Shown: positions 46,538 through 55,570, counted from the first letter of the stretch. The stretch: 64,000 bases of DNA from Oscillospiraceae bacterium (GCA_015069045.1 SVJJ01000005.1:57213-121212), one strand, 5' to 3'. Translations and numbers: made by a program. Notes: a model not told the origin generated them from the sequence alone.

Positions 46538-47527
46538 ATGAAAATAGATTATACTGAGGCACCTTACTTCCTGCGGGATTTCGTTACATATATGGAAGCT
46601 ATACGGGGAAAGTCAAAAAATACCGTTAAAGAATACTATTTTGATTTACGAACTTTCTTACGATACATGAAGGTTCTTCGTCACCAAAATAATTTAGACG
46701 AATTTGAAACAATTACAATTGATGATATAACAATTGATTTTATTAAAAACATCACTTTACACGACTTGTATGAATTTTTATCATACACATCTTCTGAGCG
46801 ATTAAACAACGCAAATTCCCGTGCACGTAAAGTTGCAGCCCTTCGTTCTTTTTTTAAATACTTACATGTTAAAGCTAAGCTCATTTCCGATAATCCTGCC
46901 AAGGATTTGGATTCACCAAAAATTCCTAAATCTCTGCCAAAGTATTTAACCCTTTCTGAAAGCTTAGATTTACTGGAACATATTGATGGTCATGATAAAT
47001 TGCGTGACTACGCCATTATTACCTTATTTTTAAATTGCGGCATGCGTCTTTCAGAGTTAGCCTCAATTAACTTAAAAGATATTCGAGATAACAAATTAAC
47101 AGTTATTGGTAAAGGAAACAAAGAACGTGTGATTTATTTAAATCAAGCCTGCATCAAGGCCATTGATAATTATATTAAAAATGAACGACCACAGGAAGGT
47201 TTAAAATCGCCTCATCAGCATGCATTATTTATTAGTCGACACAAGCAACGTCTTAGCGTTAAAACCATTCAACACCTTGTTAAAAAGCATTTAAAGGCCG
47301 CCGGTTTAGATGAAACCAAGTTTTCTGTCCATAAATTAAGGCACACTGCTGCAACCCTTATGTATCAACATGGCCATGTGGATGTTCGGGTTCTGCAGGA
47401 AATTTTAGGACATACCAATCTTGCTACAACCCAGATTTATACCCATTTAGACAGCGAACAGCTTCGATCTGCCGTAGACAGCAATCCATTGGCAGAGGTA
47501 AAAGAAAAAGGCTTACCGCAACAGTAA
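46538..47527 (+). CDS. XerC/XerD-type tyrosine recombinase
   Basis: A 329-residue site-specific recombinase. The N-terminal SAM-like domain has SKNTVKEYYFDLRTFLRYM. The catalytic set is complete: Arg in NCGMRLSELASI, Lys in GKGNKERVIYL, HKLRHTAATLM, the second His in ILGHTNLATTQ and the Tyr nucleophile in IYTHLD. It probably resolves chromosome dimers at dif, although a mobile-element role cannot be excluded. AGGAG at 46525-46529 selects ATG 46538. The last 15 bases overlap the convergent xth gene. Confidence 0.93.
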   Translation: MKIDYTEAPYFLRDFVTYMEAIRGKSKNTVKEYYFDLRTFLRYMKVLRHQNNLDEFETITIDDITIDFIKNITLHDLYEFLSYTSSERLNNANSRARKVAALRSFFKYLHVKAKLISDNPAKDLDSPKIPKSLPKYLTLSESLDLLEHIDGHDKLRDYAIITLFLNCGMRLSELASINLKDIRDNKLTVIGKGNKERVIYLNQACIKAIDNYIKNERPQEGLKSPHQHALFISRHKQRLSVKTIQHLVKKHLKAAGLDETKFSVHKLRHTAATLMYQHGHVDVRVLQEILGHTNLATTQIYTHLDSEQLRSAVDSNPLAEVKEKGLPQQ

Positions 47528-48265
47528 GCCCACAGGACAATGGTCACTTCCTAAAATATCTGTATAAATGATAGAATCCTCCAGCCTAGATTGTAAGTTA
47601 TTGGATACAATAAAATAATCAATACGCCACCCGGCGTTTTTTTCTCTTGCATGAAATCGATAGGACCACCAACTGTAAACCCCTTCTGTATCGGGATAAA
47701 AATAACGGAAAGAGTCTGTAAAACCAGCATCTAAAAGCTCTGTCATTTTTCCTCGTTCTTCATCAGAAAACCCTGCGTTTCCTCTATTAGATTTTGGATT
47801 TTTTAAATCGATTTCATGGTGTGCCACATTTAAATCGCCACATAAAATCACAGGTTTTTTTTGCGATAAACCAACTAGATACGCACGAAAATCATCTTCC
47901 CATTCCATTCGATATGATAAACGCTTTAGTTCATTTTGAGCATTGGGGGTATAACAATTCACTAAATAAAAGTCATTAAACTCTAAAGTAATGGTACGAC
48001 CTTCATGACTATGGGCTTCAATACCAATATCATATTGCACAGATAAGGGCTCGATTTTAGTAAAGATGGCCGTTCCGGAATAGCCTTTACGTTCAGCACT
48101 GTTCCAATATTGTGCGTAACCATCAATATTTATTTCAGCTTGTCCTTCCTGCATTTTTGTTTCTTGTATGCAAAAAATTTCCGGTTGTTCCTGATTAAAA
48201 AAATCTAAAAAACCCTTTGTAAGGCAAGCACGAATACCATTTACATTCCACGAAATAATTTTCAT
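47513..48265 (-). CDS. xth: Exodeoxyribonuclease III / AP endonuclease
   Basis: A 250-residue endonuclease/exonuclease/phosphatase-fold enzyme for base-excision repair. It shows KIISWNVNGIRACLTKGF, the metal-binding Glu in CIQETKMQ, YSGTAIFTK, catalytic GDLNVAHHEIDL, WWSYRFHAREKNAGWRIDYF, and the final SDHCPVGL. Length is normal. It is the last gene of the minus-strand priA-def-fmt-xth run and converges with the recombinase, overlapping its 3' end by 15 bases. Confidence 0.96.
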   Translation of the reverse strand: MKIISWNVNGIRACLTKGFLDFFNQEQPEIFCIQETKMQEGQAEINIDGYAQYWNSAERKGYSGTAIFTKIEPLSVQYDIGIEAHSHEGRTITLEFNDFYLVNCYTPNAQNELKRLSYRMEWEDDFRAYLVGLSQKKPVILCGDLNVAHHEIDLKNPKSNRGNAGFSDEERGKMTELLDAGFTDSFRYFYPDTEGVYSWWSYRFHAREKNAGWRIDYFIVSNNLQSRLEDSIIYTDILGSDHCPVGLLLR

Positions 48266-48293
48266 CAGCTACTCCCCCACTTCCAGCTAAAAA

Positions 48294-49232
48294 CTACAAT
48301 AAACCTAAAATTTCTCCTTCTGTAAAGGCGTTTCCTTTTACATATTCGAAAACGCTCATTTTTTTCTTACCCTCTACTTGTATTTCGCTAACAGAAATCC
48401 CACCATTGCCACATTTAACTATCAAGGCATTTCCCTTTACACCGATAATTTCTCCCGGTTTTCCGGACAATTTATCATCCAAAACAGGAGTTGCTGCAAT
48501 AATTTTCATCAATTTACCTGCATATATAGTTTGGGCATAGGGATAAGAGTTCATAGCACGAATTTTACGACATATTTCTTCTGCCGTGCAGTTAAAATCA
48601 ATTTGTGCTGTTTCCTTGGTAATCATGGGGGCATAACAGGCCTCTTCATCCCTTTGTTTTTCGGGCTGCAGTGTTCCTTTTTCCAGGGAAGATATTGTAT
48701 CTAACAGTACTTCTCTACCCAATTGGCTTAATTTATCATGCAATGTTGATGTCGTATCAATTTTATCAATCTCTATTTCTTTTTTTAATAACATATCGCC
48801 TGTATCAAGGCCCACATCCATTTGCATTGCTGTAACACCGGTTTTTCTTTCTCCACTCATAATACTCCATTGTATAGGAGCAGCACCCCGATACTTTGGC
48901 AGTAGGGATGCATGAATGTTAATACATCCATAGCGTGGTATAGCTAAAACGTCTGCCGGTAAAATTTTACCATATGCTACAACAACAAATAAATCAGCAT
49001 GAGTTTCTTCAAGAATACGACGGCTTTCCTCATCCTTCATGCGGTTTGGTTGAAAAACCGGAATACCATGGGAAAGAGCACATTCTTTAACAGGTGGTGG
49101 TGTAAGATGATGCCCCCTACCCTTTGGTTTATCTGCTTGTGTGACAACTAAAACAATTTGATTGCCATTCTCAATCAATCCCTCTAAACAAGGAACCGAA
49201 AAATCAGGCGTTCCCATAAATACAATGCGCAA
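48294..49232 (-). CDS. fmt: Methionyl-tRNA formyltransferase
   Basis: A 312-residue enzyme that formylates initiator Met-tRNA using 10-formyl-tetrahydrofolate. It begins MRIVFMGTPDFSVPCLEGLI and contains the hydrolase-type catalytic set in INIHASLLPKYRGAAPIQWSIM and GVTAMQMDVGLDTGDML. The C-terminal OB domain ends with KKMSVFEYVKGNAF. It directly follows def with 2 bases between, the standard pairing of formylation and deformylation. Confidence 0.98.
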   Translation of the reverse strand: MRIVFMGTPDFSVPCLEGLIENGNQIVLVVTQADKPKGRGHHLTPPPVKECALSHGIPVFQPNRMKDEESRRILEETHADLFVVVAYGKILPADVLAIPRYGCINIHASLLPKYRGAAPIQWSIMSGERKTGVTAMQMDVGLDTGDMLLKKEIEIDKIDTTSTLHDKLSQLGREVLLDTISSLEKGTLQPEKQRDEEACYAPMITKETAQIDFNCTAEEICRKIRAMNSYPYAQTIYAGKLMKIIAATPVLDDKLSGKPGEIIGVKGNALIVKCGNGGISVSEIQVEGKKKMSVFEYVKGNAFTEGEILGLL

Positions 49233-49234
49233 AA

Positions 49235-49717
49235 TTATTTTCCTCCTCGGCTTACATGCTCAGGATTAACATATTCAATTACTTTATCTGTGTATAGCGT
49301 GCCATTTAAATGGTCAATCTCATGACAAAAAGCTATGGCAAGTAAGCCCTTTGCATCAATTTCAGTCATTTTACCCTCTAAAGTCATACCGCGAACAATG
49401 ACATGCTCAGGACGTTCAACAATGCCCCAAACACCAGGTACGGACAAACAACCCTCCATTTCCTTTTGCGACCCTTTTTGATACACAATAACAGGATTAG
49501 CTAAGGTGATAAGCCCCTCACCAATGTCAACTAAAATTAATCGTTTTAAAACACCAACTTGCGGCGCGGCTAAGCCGACACCATTTTGAGCATACAGTGT
49601 TTCCTTCATATCTTCAGCAAGAGTTAAAATTTTATCATCAATAACCGTTATTTCCCTGGATTTTTGACGAAGACTTGCATCATCCACTTCTGTTGTTAAA
49701 ACGTTTCGTAAAGCCAT
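49235..49717 (-). CDS. def: Peptide deformylase
   Basis: A 160-residue iron/zinc enzyme that removes the formyl group of nascent proteins. All three motifs are present: GVGLAAPQVG, EGCLSVPG with the metal-binding Cys, and HEIDHLNG. It lies between priA and fmt, a conserved arrangement. Confidence 0.98.
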   Translation of the reverse strand: MALRNVLTTEVDDASLRQKSREITVIDDKILTLAEDMKETLYAQNGVGLAAPQVGVLKRLILVDIGEGLITLANPVIVYQKGSQKEMEGCLSVPGVWGIVERPEHVIVRGMTLEGKMTEIDAKGLLAIAFCHEIDHLNGTLYTDKVIEYVNPEHVSRGGK

Positions 49718-49741
49718 AAGAATTTCCTTTCTCGGTATATT

Positions 49742-51979
49742 TTACATATGTATTGGATTCGTTTCCACGGATAAACTTACAAACCGATTTTCCGCACTTT
49801 TATAGTGTTTGTTTAAATAGTCTGTGAGCATGTTTACTATTGTATCATTTAATTTACATTTTATCAAGATACGTCTGCGAAATTTATTGTTTATTTTATA
49901 AAATCCACAGGGACTTGGGCCTAATATACTCAAGTTTTCAGTTATTAACATATTTTTTAAAAAATTGGCTGCTAATTTAGCAGCATTCAGAGCAGCATTT
50001 TCATTAAAGGAGGAAAAGGTAAGAGATATTAGGTCGCAAAAAGGCGGATACAGCAAGGCTTGTCGCAAACTAATTTCTTCCTCATAAAAGGAATGATAAT
50101 TTTGAGTACAAGCTAAGGTTAATACCGAATTGTCAGGCATATAGGTTTGAATAACGGCTCGTCCCGGGTGTTGTCCTCGGCCGGCTCTACCACATACCTG
50201 CGTTATTAAATCAAAGGTTTTTTCGTTGGCACGATAATCGTCAGTATATAAACTCATATCTGCCGCCAACACACCAACAAGGGTTACGTTTTCATAGTCT
50301 AAACCTTTGGTAACCATTTGTGTTCCAATTAAAATATCTATTTTCTCTCGTTCAAATTGTTCTAAGATTTGTCTGTGTGAATTTTTAGCGGATATAGTAT
50401 CTAAATCCATGCGCAAAATCGTGGCGTTTGGAAATAAAGCTTGTACCTCCTCCTCCACCCGCTGGGTACCGGTACCAAAATGTTTGATATATGTGCTGCC
50501 GCATTCGGGGCATTCATGAAGATTTTTTTGTGTATAACCACAGTAATGGCAGGTAAGAAAATTTTTATTCTTATGATATGTCAGCGCAATATTACAACGA
50601 GGACATTTCACCACATAACCACAACTGCGACAAGAAATAAATGTAGAAAATCCCCGACGATTTAAAAACAAAATGGTTTGATGACCCCGTTCTATGTTTA
50701 ACGCAATTTCTTTTTGCAATTGGGTTGAAAATAAGGAACGATTCCCCTCTGCCAATTCTCGACGCATATCTACAATTGATACATCCGGCACAGATGCATT
50801 TTCCTTTGCACGACTTTGTAAAGTAAGCAGTTTATATTTTCCGGATAAAGCCTTATAATAACTTTCAACAGATGGTGTTGCCGAAGCTAAAATTAAAGGA
50901 ATGTTGCGCTGTTTAGCTCTAATTGCCGCAACCTCTCGTGCATGATAAGCTGGAACTGTTTGAGATTTATAAGAAGATTCGTGTTCTTCATCAACAATAA
51001 TAATCCCTAAATTCTTTATCGGTGCAAAAATAGCTGAACGAACACCGATAACAACCCGTGCTTCTCCCCTTTTAATTCGTTTATATTCATCATTTCGTTC
51101 TCCCATTGATAACCGAGAATGCAAAACGGCTATCTGTTTTCCAAATCGACTGGCAAACCGGTGAATCATCTGAGGTGTTAAGGAAATTTCCGGCACCAGA
51201 ACAATGGCCGTTTTCCCTTGGGTCAAAACTTTATCAATACATTGCATGAAAACTTCAGTTTTGCCACTTCCTGTTATGCCATGGAGTAAGTACACCTGAA
51301 AACAATCAAGATGATTTACAATAGAATCTATCGCATTCATTTGTTCTCTGGTGGGCGGTAGTGCTTTACTTTTTTGTATGGCCGAAAAATCAATTGGATT
51401 ACGAAAAACCTCAATAGAAACTGTTTGAAGAATTCCTTTTTTCTCCAAACTTTTAATAGCAGAAGAACCACAGCCTAAAATCATTTGAATATCACAATTT
51501 GCAACAAACTCATTTTGCATTAATAATTCAATTATCCGTGCCTGAACAGGAGCTTTATCACGGGCAGACTCTAACGCATCAAGGGCTTCCTCATAGGTTA
51601 CAGCTAAAGCTGATCCTTGCAAAGTTTTATCTCCCGTTTGCTTAGAGTTAAAGCCCAGTCCGTAAGGAACAACCGTTTTTAGTGCAGCTAAATATGTTGA
51701 AAAATAACGGCGCTTCATGAAACGAATTAACTCCAGTGTGTCTGTGTCAAACAGCGGCTCATTAGATAAAATTTCCTGAATTTCCTTAACATTTTTTATA
51801 TCTGTGTAATTGGAAAGTGCAACAATATAGGCTTCAATCGCCTGATTATTCTTACCAAAAGGAACAAGAACTACCATCCCTACCAAAAGTTTGTTTTCTA
51901 GATGAGATGGAACCTGATAATCAAAAAACTGATCTAATGCTCGTGCTGTTTTATTGACAATTACGGTTGCAAATTGCAT
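49742..51979 (-). CDS. priA: Primosomal protein N' (replication restart helicase)
   Basis: A superfamily 2 helicase of 745 residues that reloads the replisome at stalled forks. It shows the Walker A motif LLHGITGSGKTEVF, the DEEH box IIIVDEEHESSYKSQ, motif III ASATPS, and eight zinc-binding cysteines in the stretch from CRSCGYVVKCPRC to HECPECGS. Motif V/VI residues appear in DILIGTQMVTKGLDYENVTLVGV and QVCGRAGRG. ATG 51979 (MQFATVIVN) is a more natural start than the in-frame ATG at 52006. Confidence 0.97.
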   Translation of the reverse strand: MQFATVIVNKTARALDQFFDYQVPSHLENKLLVGMVVLVPFGKNNQAIEAYIVALSNYTDIKNVKEIQEILSNEPLFDTDTLELIRFMKRRYFSTYLAALKTVVPYGLGFNSKQTGDKTLQGSALAVTYEEALDALESARDKAPVQARIIELLMQNEFVANCDIQMILGCGSSAIKSLEKKGILQTVSIEVFRNPIDFSAIQKSKALPPTREQMNAIDSIVNHLDCFQVYLLHGITGSGKTEVFMQCIDKVLTQGKTAIVLVPEISLTPQMIHRFASRFGKQIAVLHSRLSMGERNDEYKRIKRGEARVVIGVRSAIFAPIKNLGIIIVDEEHESSYKSQTVPAYHAREVAAIRAKQRNIPLILASATPSVESYYKALSGKYKLLTLQSRAKENASVPDVSIVDMRRELAEGNRSLFSTQLQKEIALNIERGHQTILFLNRRGFSTFISCRSCGYVVKCPRCNIALTYHKNKNFLTCHYCGYTQKNLHECPECGSTYIKHFGTGTQRVEEEVQALFPNATILRMDLDTISAKNSHRQILEQFEREKIDILIGTQMVTKGLDYENVTLVGVLAADMSLYTDDYRANEKTFDLITQVCGRAGRGQHPGRAVIQTYMPDNSVLTLACTQNYHSFYEEEISLRQALLYPPFCDLISLTFSSFNENAALNAAKLAANFLKNMLITENLSILGPSPCGFYKINNKFRRRILIKCKLNDTIVNMLTDYLNKHYKSAENRFVSLSVETNPIHM

Positions 51980-52087
51980 GGTTATCACTCTTTTTCTTAT
52001 GTTCATTGTTTTATATAAAGACCGTATATTCTAGATGTAACTCTTGTTTTTAATTGTGAGATGTAAGGTTTTAATATGAAAATCTAA

Positions 52088-52405
52088 TTATATATCTGCA
52101 CTTTCATTAAGAGCCTCAATATAAAAGCTTACAGGTCGGAATCCGTCATTACAGGAAATCATGGCCGTTTTAGGATTTTTCATCCAGCCATCATAAAAAT
52201 TTTCACCGCCATGAGACAGAGTCATGACAAAAGGAGATATACTTTCCCATGCGCTGCTGCAAAGTCCGTCGGGCTTTTCCCAACCATTTGCAATAAAAAC
52301 CTGCCCTTCTTTCAAATCACAAGTATGCTCAATAGGATTTTCATACTTTTTAATCAAATCATCATAATGAGATATTCTCATTACAGTTATACGGCATTTT
52401 TTCAT
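52088..52405 (-). CDS. TIGR04076 family protein
   Basis: A 105-residue protein of the TIGR04076 family, recognised by KCRITVMRISHYDDLIKKYENPIEHTCDLKEGQVFI and the C-terminal MISCNDGFRPVSFYIEAL. The family is widespread in anaerobes and has no established function. AAAGGAG lies about 11 bases upstream. It is the last recognisable ordinary gene before the accessory region. Confidence 0.85.
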   Translation of the reverse strand: MKKCRITVMRISHYDDLIKKYENPIEHTCDLKEGQVFIANGWEKPDGLCSSAWESISPFVMTLSHGGENFYDGWMKNPKTAMISCNDGFRPVSFYIEALNESADI

Positions 52406-52474
52406 ATCAGTTAATCTCCTTTCGATTATTTTTCACTGATTTTCATTAAACAATTTCTTTTAGAACCAATTCCT

Positions 52475-52670
52475 TTTAGCTAAATTTTGCAACAAGTTGC
52501 AAAGCTAAATTATCTCATTTTATTCGATAGCTAAATAACGCCTTCGGAGTAGCTAAATTAAATTCACTTTTAGCGTGCAAAGCGCATTTAGCTTGCGTTG
52601 GCAAATTTAGCTGACGAAGTCAATTTAGCTCGCCGTAAGGCGAATTTAGCTGAATTCGTACACAATTTAA
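52475..52670. repeat. Array of mini-hairpins joined by a constant AATTTAGCT word
   Basis: Four copies of AGCTAAAT(T) (52478, 52503, 52529, 52551) are followed by four copies of the inverse, ATTTAGCT (52586, 52605, 52623, 52644), plus a decayed copy near 52664. Between successive copies lie different short inverted repeats: TTGCAACaaGTTGCAA, GTGCaaaGCGC, TGCgttgGCA, GACgaaGTC, CGCCgtaaGGCG. The stem sequences vary while pairing is kept. The two halves are inverted relative to each other, so the whole can also fold as one long structure. Confidence 0.85.
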
Positions 52671-52684
52671 ATGCCGCAAAATCA

Positions 52685-52884
52685 TTTTACCAGGAGTAAA
52701 AATGCTTGCTTGCAAGGGCATTTTTGCGACGCCGTCAATTGACACAGCGGTCAAAGACCGCAAAAAAGCCGAAAGGCTTTAGGGATTTTATAAAATAAAA
52801 TCCCGTATGTGTTAATTATATAATTAGGTGACAGGAAAGATGCACCCTGTTTTAGAGCCTCCTACACCTGATTACACAATTAAC
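52685..52884. repeat. Chain of consecutive inverted repeats ending in a 20-bp stem
   Basis: Successive stems are TTTTAC/GTAAAA (52685), AAAAATGC/GCATTTTT (52698), GTCAATTGAC (52734), GCGGTC/GACCGC (52747), AAAGCC/GGCTTT (52765), GGGATTTTA/TAAAATCCC (52782), and a 20-base stem between 52811-52830 and 52865-52884 enclosing ACAGG/CCTGT. In the last stem the three non-Watson-Crick positions are G.U pairs only when read from the minus strand, suggesting that an RNA from that strand is the functional one. No protein is encoded. Confidence 0.75.
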
Positions 52885-52905
52885 CTACTATAGTATATCA
52901 TAGAT

Positions 52906-53389
52906 TAAAAATAATTTCAATGTTTGAATATGATTTTGTTAAAAAGATATAGAATTTCTAAGGATGAATAAATAAATGATAGTTTTTAATAAAGAGATTC
53001 GTATATAAGATACGAAGAAATTTAATAACTAGGTTTTACGAATCAATTCCATCTTTTATTTTATGCAATTTTTTGATCGCCTACTCAATCACCAAGAGTA
53101 CCGCCGGTAATCAAATATTTTACTTTGGCAGGTGCTGCAATTTTATTCCTTACAGGCTGTACGAAGGAAAAACCCATAAGGTTGCAGTCAAATATTATTG
53201 ACTACCGGCAGTTCTTGGCTCGAATTGAGGATCGAATATGTAAAAACCATGCACTATTGCAAGGTAGTTACCAAATCTTATCGTGTCTTGGATATCAGAC
53301 ATTTATATACTTTTGATATTTGCATTTGAAATCCGGTATAAAATATATCATTCTCCGACAGTTATAAACACTTGCAGAATTTAAGGTAT
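52906..53389. other. AT-rich gap with a degenerate coding remnant
   Basis: No convincing gene. The plus-strand frame at 53125-53316 begins like a lipoprotein (AAILFLTGCTKEKP) but continues into IIDYRQFLARIEDRICKNHALL, which looks like a piece of a different protein, and in the next frame VTKSYRVLDIRHLYTFDI follows up to about 53320. These are probably decayed fragments of a mobile-element gene that I cannot name. A small inverted repeat TTCGTAT/ATACGAA lies near 52997-53015. Confidence 0.4.
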
Positions 53390-53659
53390 TTAAGTTTCTA
53401 TAATCCGAACATTTAACTTCCACACAACTTGTTTTCCAAGTCTATGGCGAATTAAACAACCGAGCTTACATAGTTTGCGGAAATGGAGTTTTAAAGTTGC
53501 TGGTTTGATGTACAAATAACAACACAGGTCGAAGATGTCTATCTCGCTCTTTTCATTCATGAGATACAGAATGCGATACTGTGTTTTAGGCAAAATCAAA
53601 GTTACATCACCGGGAATTCTTTTATCATTAAATGAGACTTTTATTTGTCTTGAATCCAT
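53390..53659 (-). CDS. Hypothetical winged-helix-like protein
   Basis: An 89-residue protein from ATG 53659 (an in-frame start exists at 53686). The segment TQYRILYLMNEKSEIDIFDLCCYLYIKPATLKLHFRKLCKLGCLIRHRLGKQVVWKLN has the helix-helix-turn-helix-wing pattern of MarR/ArsR-like DNA-binding domains. It overlaps the 3' end of the preceding gene by 32 bases, so expression is probably coupled to it. It is the last gene of an unrecognised minus-strand module and could be its regulator; the match is structural impression only. Confidence 0.5.
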   Translation of the reverse strand: MDSRQIKVSFNDKRIPGDVTLILPKTQYRILYLMNEKSEIDIFDLCCYLYIKPATLKLHFRKLCKLGCLIRHRLGKQVVWKLNVRIIET

Positions 53660-54416
53660 TTTTCTTTTTACCCTCTCCTTCTTCAAGATATAGCTGAATT
53701 ATCTTTTTATAAAATTCAAGAACTATTATCCTCTTCATATGTTCATCAAATTTTGTATATATGCCGGGTTTTCTTTCTTTGTACAATATTACATCATAAA
53801 AATACTTTTTAAACAATTGCTTTATTGATGCATCCTGTGTTCTCGTTTCTGGTATGTATTTGTTCATTACAGAATAGATGCATTCAGGCGAAAGCCTTGT
53901 AATAAGCACATTGTAGAGAATTCCACCAATCTGTTCAGCTATAGATGCAGCACTATTCTCGTTTATGCTTATTCTCGGAAGGAACACATTAATCGCATTA
54001 TTTTTAAATCTAATATTAAATTCTTTGTGGATATTGGAATAAGGAACTTCTGCAAGGTTGACAGTATGTTCTTTCTCTATACAGCTCACAAGAGCGCACT
54101 TTTCCTCACAATCGTTCAAAACCGCCTCAAATTCCTCTTTTGTTACTTGCTGAGTCATTTCTTCATCAGATTCTACGAATCCTTTACAATTCGCTACAAA
54201 CTCGTATAATGCCTCAATGACTTCATCGCCGTCTTCTGCTACTGACATATAAGATGCCAATATTACCAAATAATCGTTTTCTGATACACATTCAAGTTCA
54301 GTTTTTAGTTTCATGCACTCATCATCATTATCTCTAATGACCGACATCCTGCAAAATTCATCTATATTCTCCACCAGTTCATTCAGACTTTTCGAATTTA
54401 ATATTTTATTATACAT
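53628..54416 (-). CDS. Hypothetical protein, paralog of the 54457-55224 gene
   Basis: A 262-residue soluble, acidic protein that I do not recognise. The C-terminal half, INVFLPRISINENSAASIAEQIGGILYNVLITRLSPECIYSVMNKYIPE, aligns with LNILLPRCENATDKETALSLVLSQTIMEVLSRRL and ILESFIPK in the upstream gene, so both share a domain. The pattern of a strand ending LPR followed by a long amphipathic helix is faintly like ImmA/IrrE proteases, but there is no HExxH motif. The C-terminus is a lysine-rich tail. A ribosome binding site GAAGGAGAG lies upstream. Confidence 0.6.
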   Translation of the reverse strand: MYNKILNSKSLNELVENIDEFCRMSVIRDNDDECMKLKTELECVSENDYLVILASYMSVAEDGDEVIEALYEFVANCKGFVESDEEMTQQVTKEEFEAVLNDCEEKCALVSCIEKEHTVNLAEVPYSNIHKEFNIRFKNNAINVFLPRISINENSAASIAEQIGGILYNVLITRLSPECIYSVMNKYIPETRTQDASIKQLFKKYFYDVILYKERKPGIYTKFDEHMKRIIVLEFYKKIIQLYLEEGEGKKKNGFKTNKSLI

Positions 54417-54456
54417 AATGTTCTCTCCTTCTAAAATGTAATCTTACATAAACTCT

Positions 54457-55224
54457 TCACCACTCAACATCTACATATTCCTCGTTAGGGATTTTCAATT
54501 CTGTTGATATAGTTCGAAGAACTTCCTTTTTTTCAGAATCTTTTTTTGTTGTCTTCTTGGATTGTTCAACTCCCGAAGTAGTAATAATAACTTCCTTTAA
54601 TATTCCACCAAATATCATAGAGTTATATTCATTTATTTTCGGGATAAAACTCTCTAAAATTTTATTAATCCTGTACCCATTTAACCTTCTTGATAATACT
54701 TCCATTATCGTCTGAGATAAGACCAACGAAAGCGCAGTTTCTTTATCTGTTGCATTCTCACACCTCGGAAGTAATATATTAAGAACATTCCCTTTAATTA
54801 TGCATGTTGATGTGACACGTCTCGGCTTGAGTCCCATTTCGACAATATTAATCTCATAATGTCCTTCAATTGAACTTCTTAACTGATATCTATTTTCAAA
54901 AAAATCAAGATAATTTAGAAAATCAGTTTTTGTTAATTGGTATGAATCTTTTTTATTAATTCTTTTCCAACTGTCACATTCAACTTCAAATCCGAACATC
55001 TCGAAATCCAAATCAACAAAGGATTCCGGACTATTTAAAAACGAATATAAGAGATAGTGAATTGGACTATCTTTCTTTTCTTTAAGATCATCGGACAATA
55101 CAGCTACAAAACTTTCGTCATGTCCCATAGCAAGATAAGCCAGAATAAATTCCTTCATTCCCTTTTTTAAATTTACAATGTCCTTCGCATTCAAGATACA
55201 ATCAAACAATTCATCATATGTCAT
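54457..55224 (-). CDS. Hypothetical protein, paralog of the 53628-54416 gene
   Basis: A 255-residue soluble protein without recognised family. It shares the LPR-helix-FIPK domain with the next gene downstream (residues about 150-205), and both begin with a helical region of similar length (LKKGMKEFILAYLAM versus LVENIDEFCRMSVI). It ends with a charged tail containing KKTTKKDSEKKE. A GAAGGAGAATC is just upstream of the ATG. A terminator separates it from the 59-residue gene, so it may have its own promoter or depend on readthrough. Confidence 0.6.
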   Translation of the reverse strand: MTYDELFDCILNAKDIVNLKKGMKEFILAYLAMGHDESFVAVLSDDLKEKKDSPIHYLLYSFLNSPESFVDLDFEMFGFEVECDSWKRINKKDSYQLTKTDFLNYLDFFENRYQLRSSIEGHYEINIVEMGLKPRRVTSTCIIKGNVLNILLPRCENATDKETALSLVLSQTIMEVLSRRLNGYRINKILESFIPKINEYNSMIFGGILKEVIITTSGVEQSKKTTKKDSEKKEVLRTISTELKIPNEEYVDVEW

Positions 55225-55249
55225 ATTGATTCTCCTTCCAAAATCAAAA

Positions 55250-55272
55250 AGCGGCCCATGTTCTGGACCGCT
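55250..55272 (-). terminator. Terminator after the 59-residue gene
   Basis: On the minus strand AGCGGTCC pairs with GGGCCGCT (one wobble) around a 7-base loop and is followed by TTTT. Confidence 0.75.
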
Positions 55273-55289
55273 ACTTTTCTATATAGACC

Positions 55290-55469
55290 TTATACTAAAG
55301 TTTTGTTTTCAAACTCAAATTTCATTCTCTCACAGAATGCTTTCTGTTCAGGAGTCATTTTTGAAATAACCCTTTCTCTTTCTGTGTCCTTCTTTAATTC
55401 AGATACATCCGTGTAAATTCTATTCCCTATTCTTAAGTAAATTCCTATTTTTCTTACTTCATTTGTCAT
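55290..55469 (-). CDS. Small hypothetical protein, 59 residues
   Basis: A short gene that begins MTNEVRKIGIYLRIGNRIYT and ends KFEFENKTLV, with the middle segment MTPEQKAFCERMKFE. It is lysine/arginine- and glutamate-rich and has no hydrophobic segment. The case for a real gene is the AAGGAGG placed 9 bases before the ATG and the terminator directly after its stop. It belongs to the unrecognised minus-strand module; the EEK-type sequence and size would suit an accessory or antitoxin-like protein but nothing shows that. Confidence 0.6.
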   Translation of the reverse strand: MTNEVRKIGIYLRIGNRIYTDVSELKKDTERERVISKMTPEQKAFCERMKFEFENKTLV

Positions 55470-55570
55470 TTAATGGTCCTCCTTTGATTTTTACATATTC
55501 ATATTCGTATTCAGACACACTTCTAGCCAAGCGAACCTTATCACGATATTTTTCCTCAATTAGTTCAAGT

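Noticed and set aside
46538..47527. Integrase marking the start of the accessory island
   Set aside because: The recombinase has XerC/D length and motifs, its own promoter, and is followed by conserved housekeeping genes, so it does not border the island.
52475..52670. CRISPR array
   Set aside because: The repeated word is only 8-9 bases, spacers are 9-17 bases and palindromic, orientation flips in the middle, and there are no cas genes.
53125..53316. Lipoprotein gene
   Set aside because: A lipobox-like LTGC is followed by sequence of a different character, there is no proper start or ribosome binding site, and a better-looking continuation lies in another frame; treated as a remnant.
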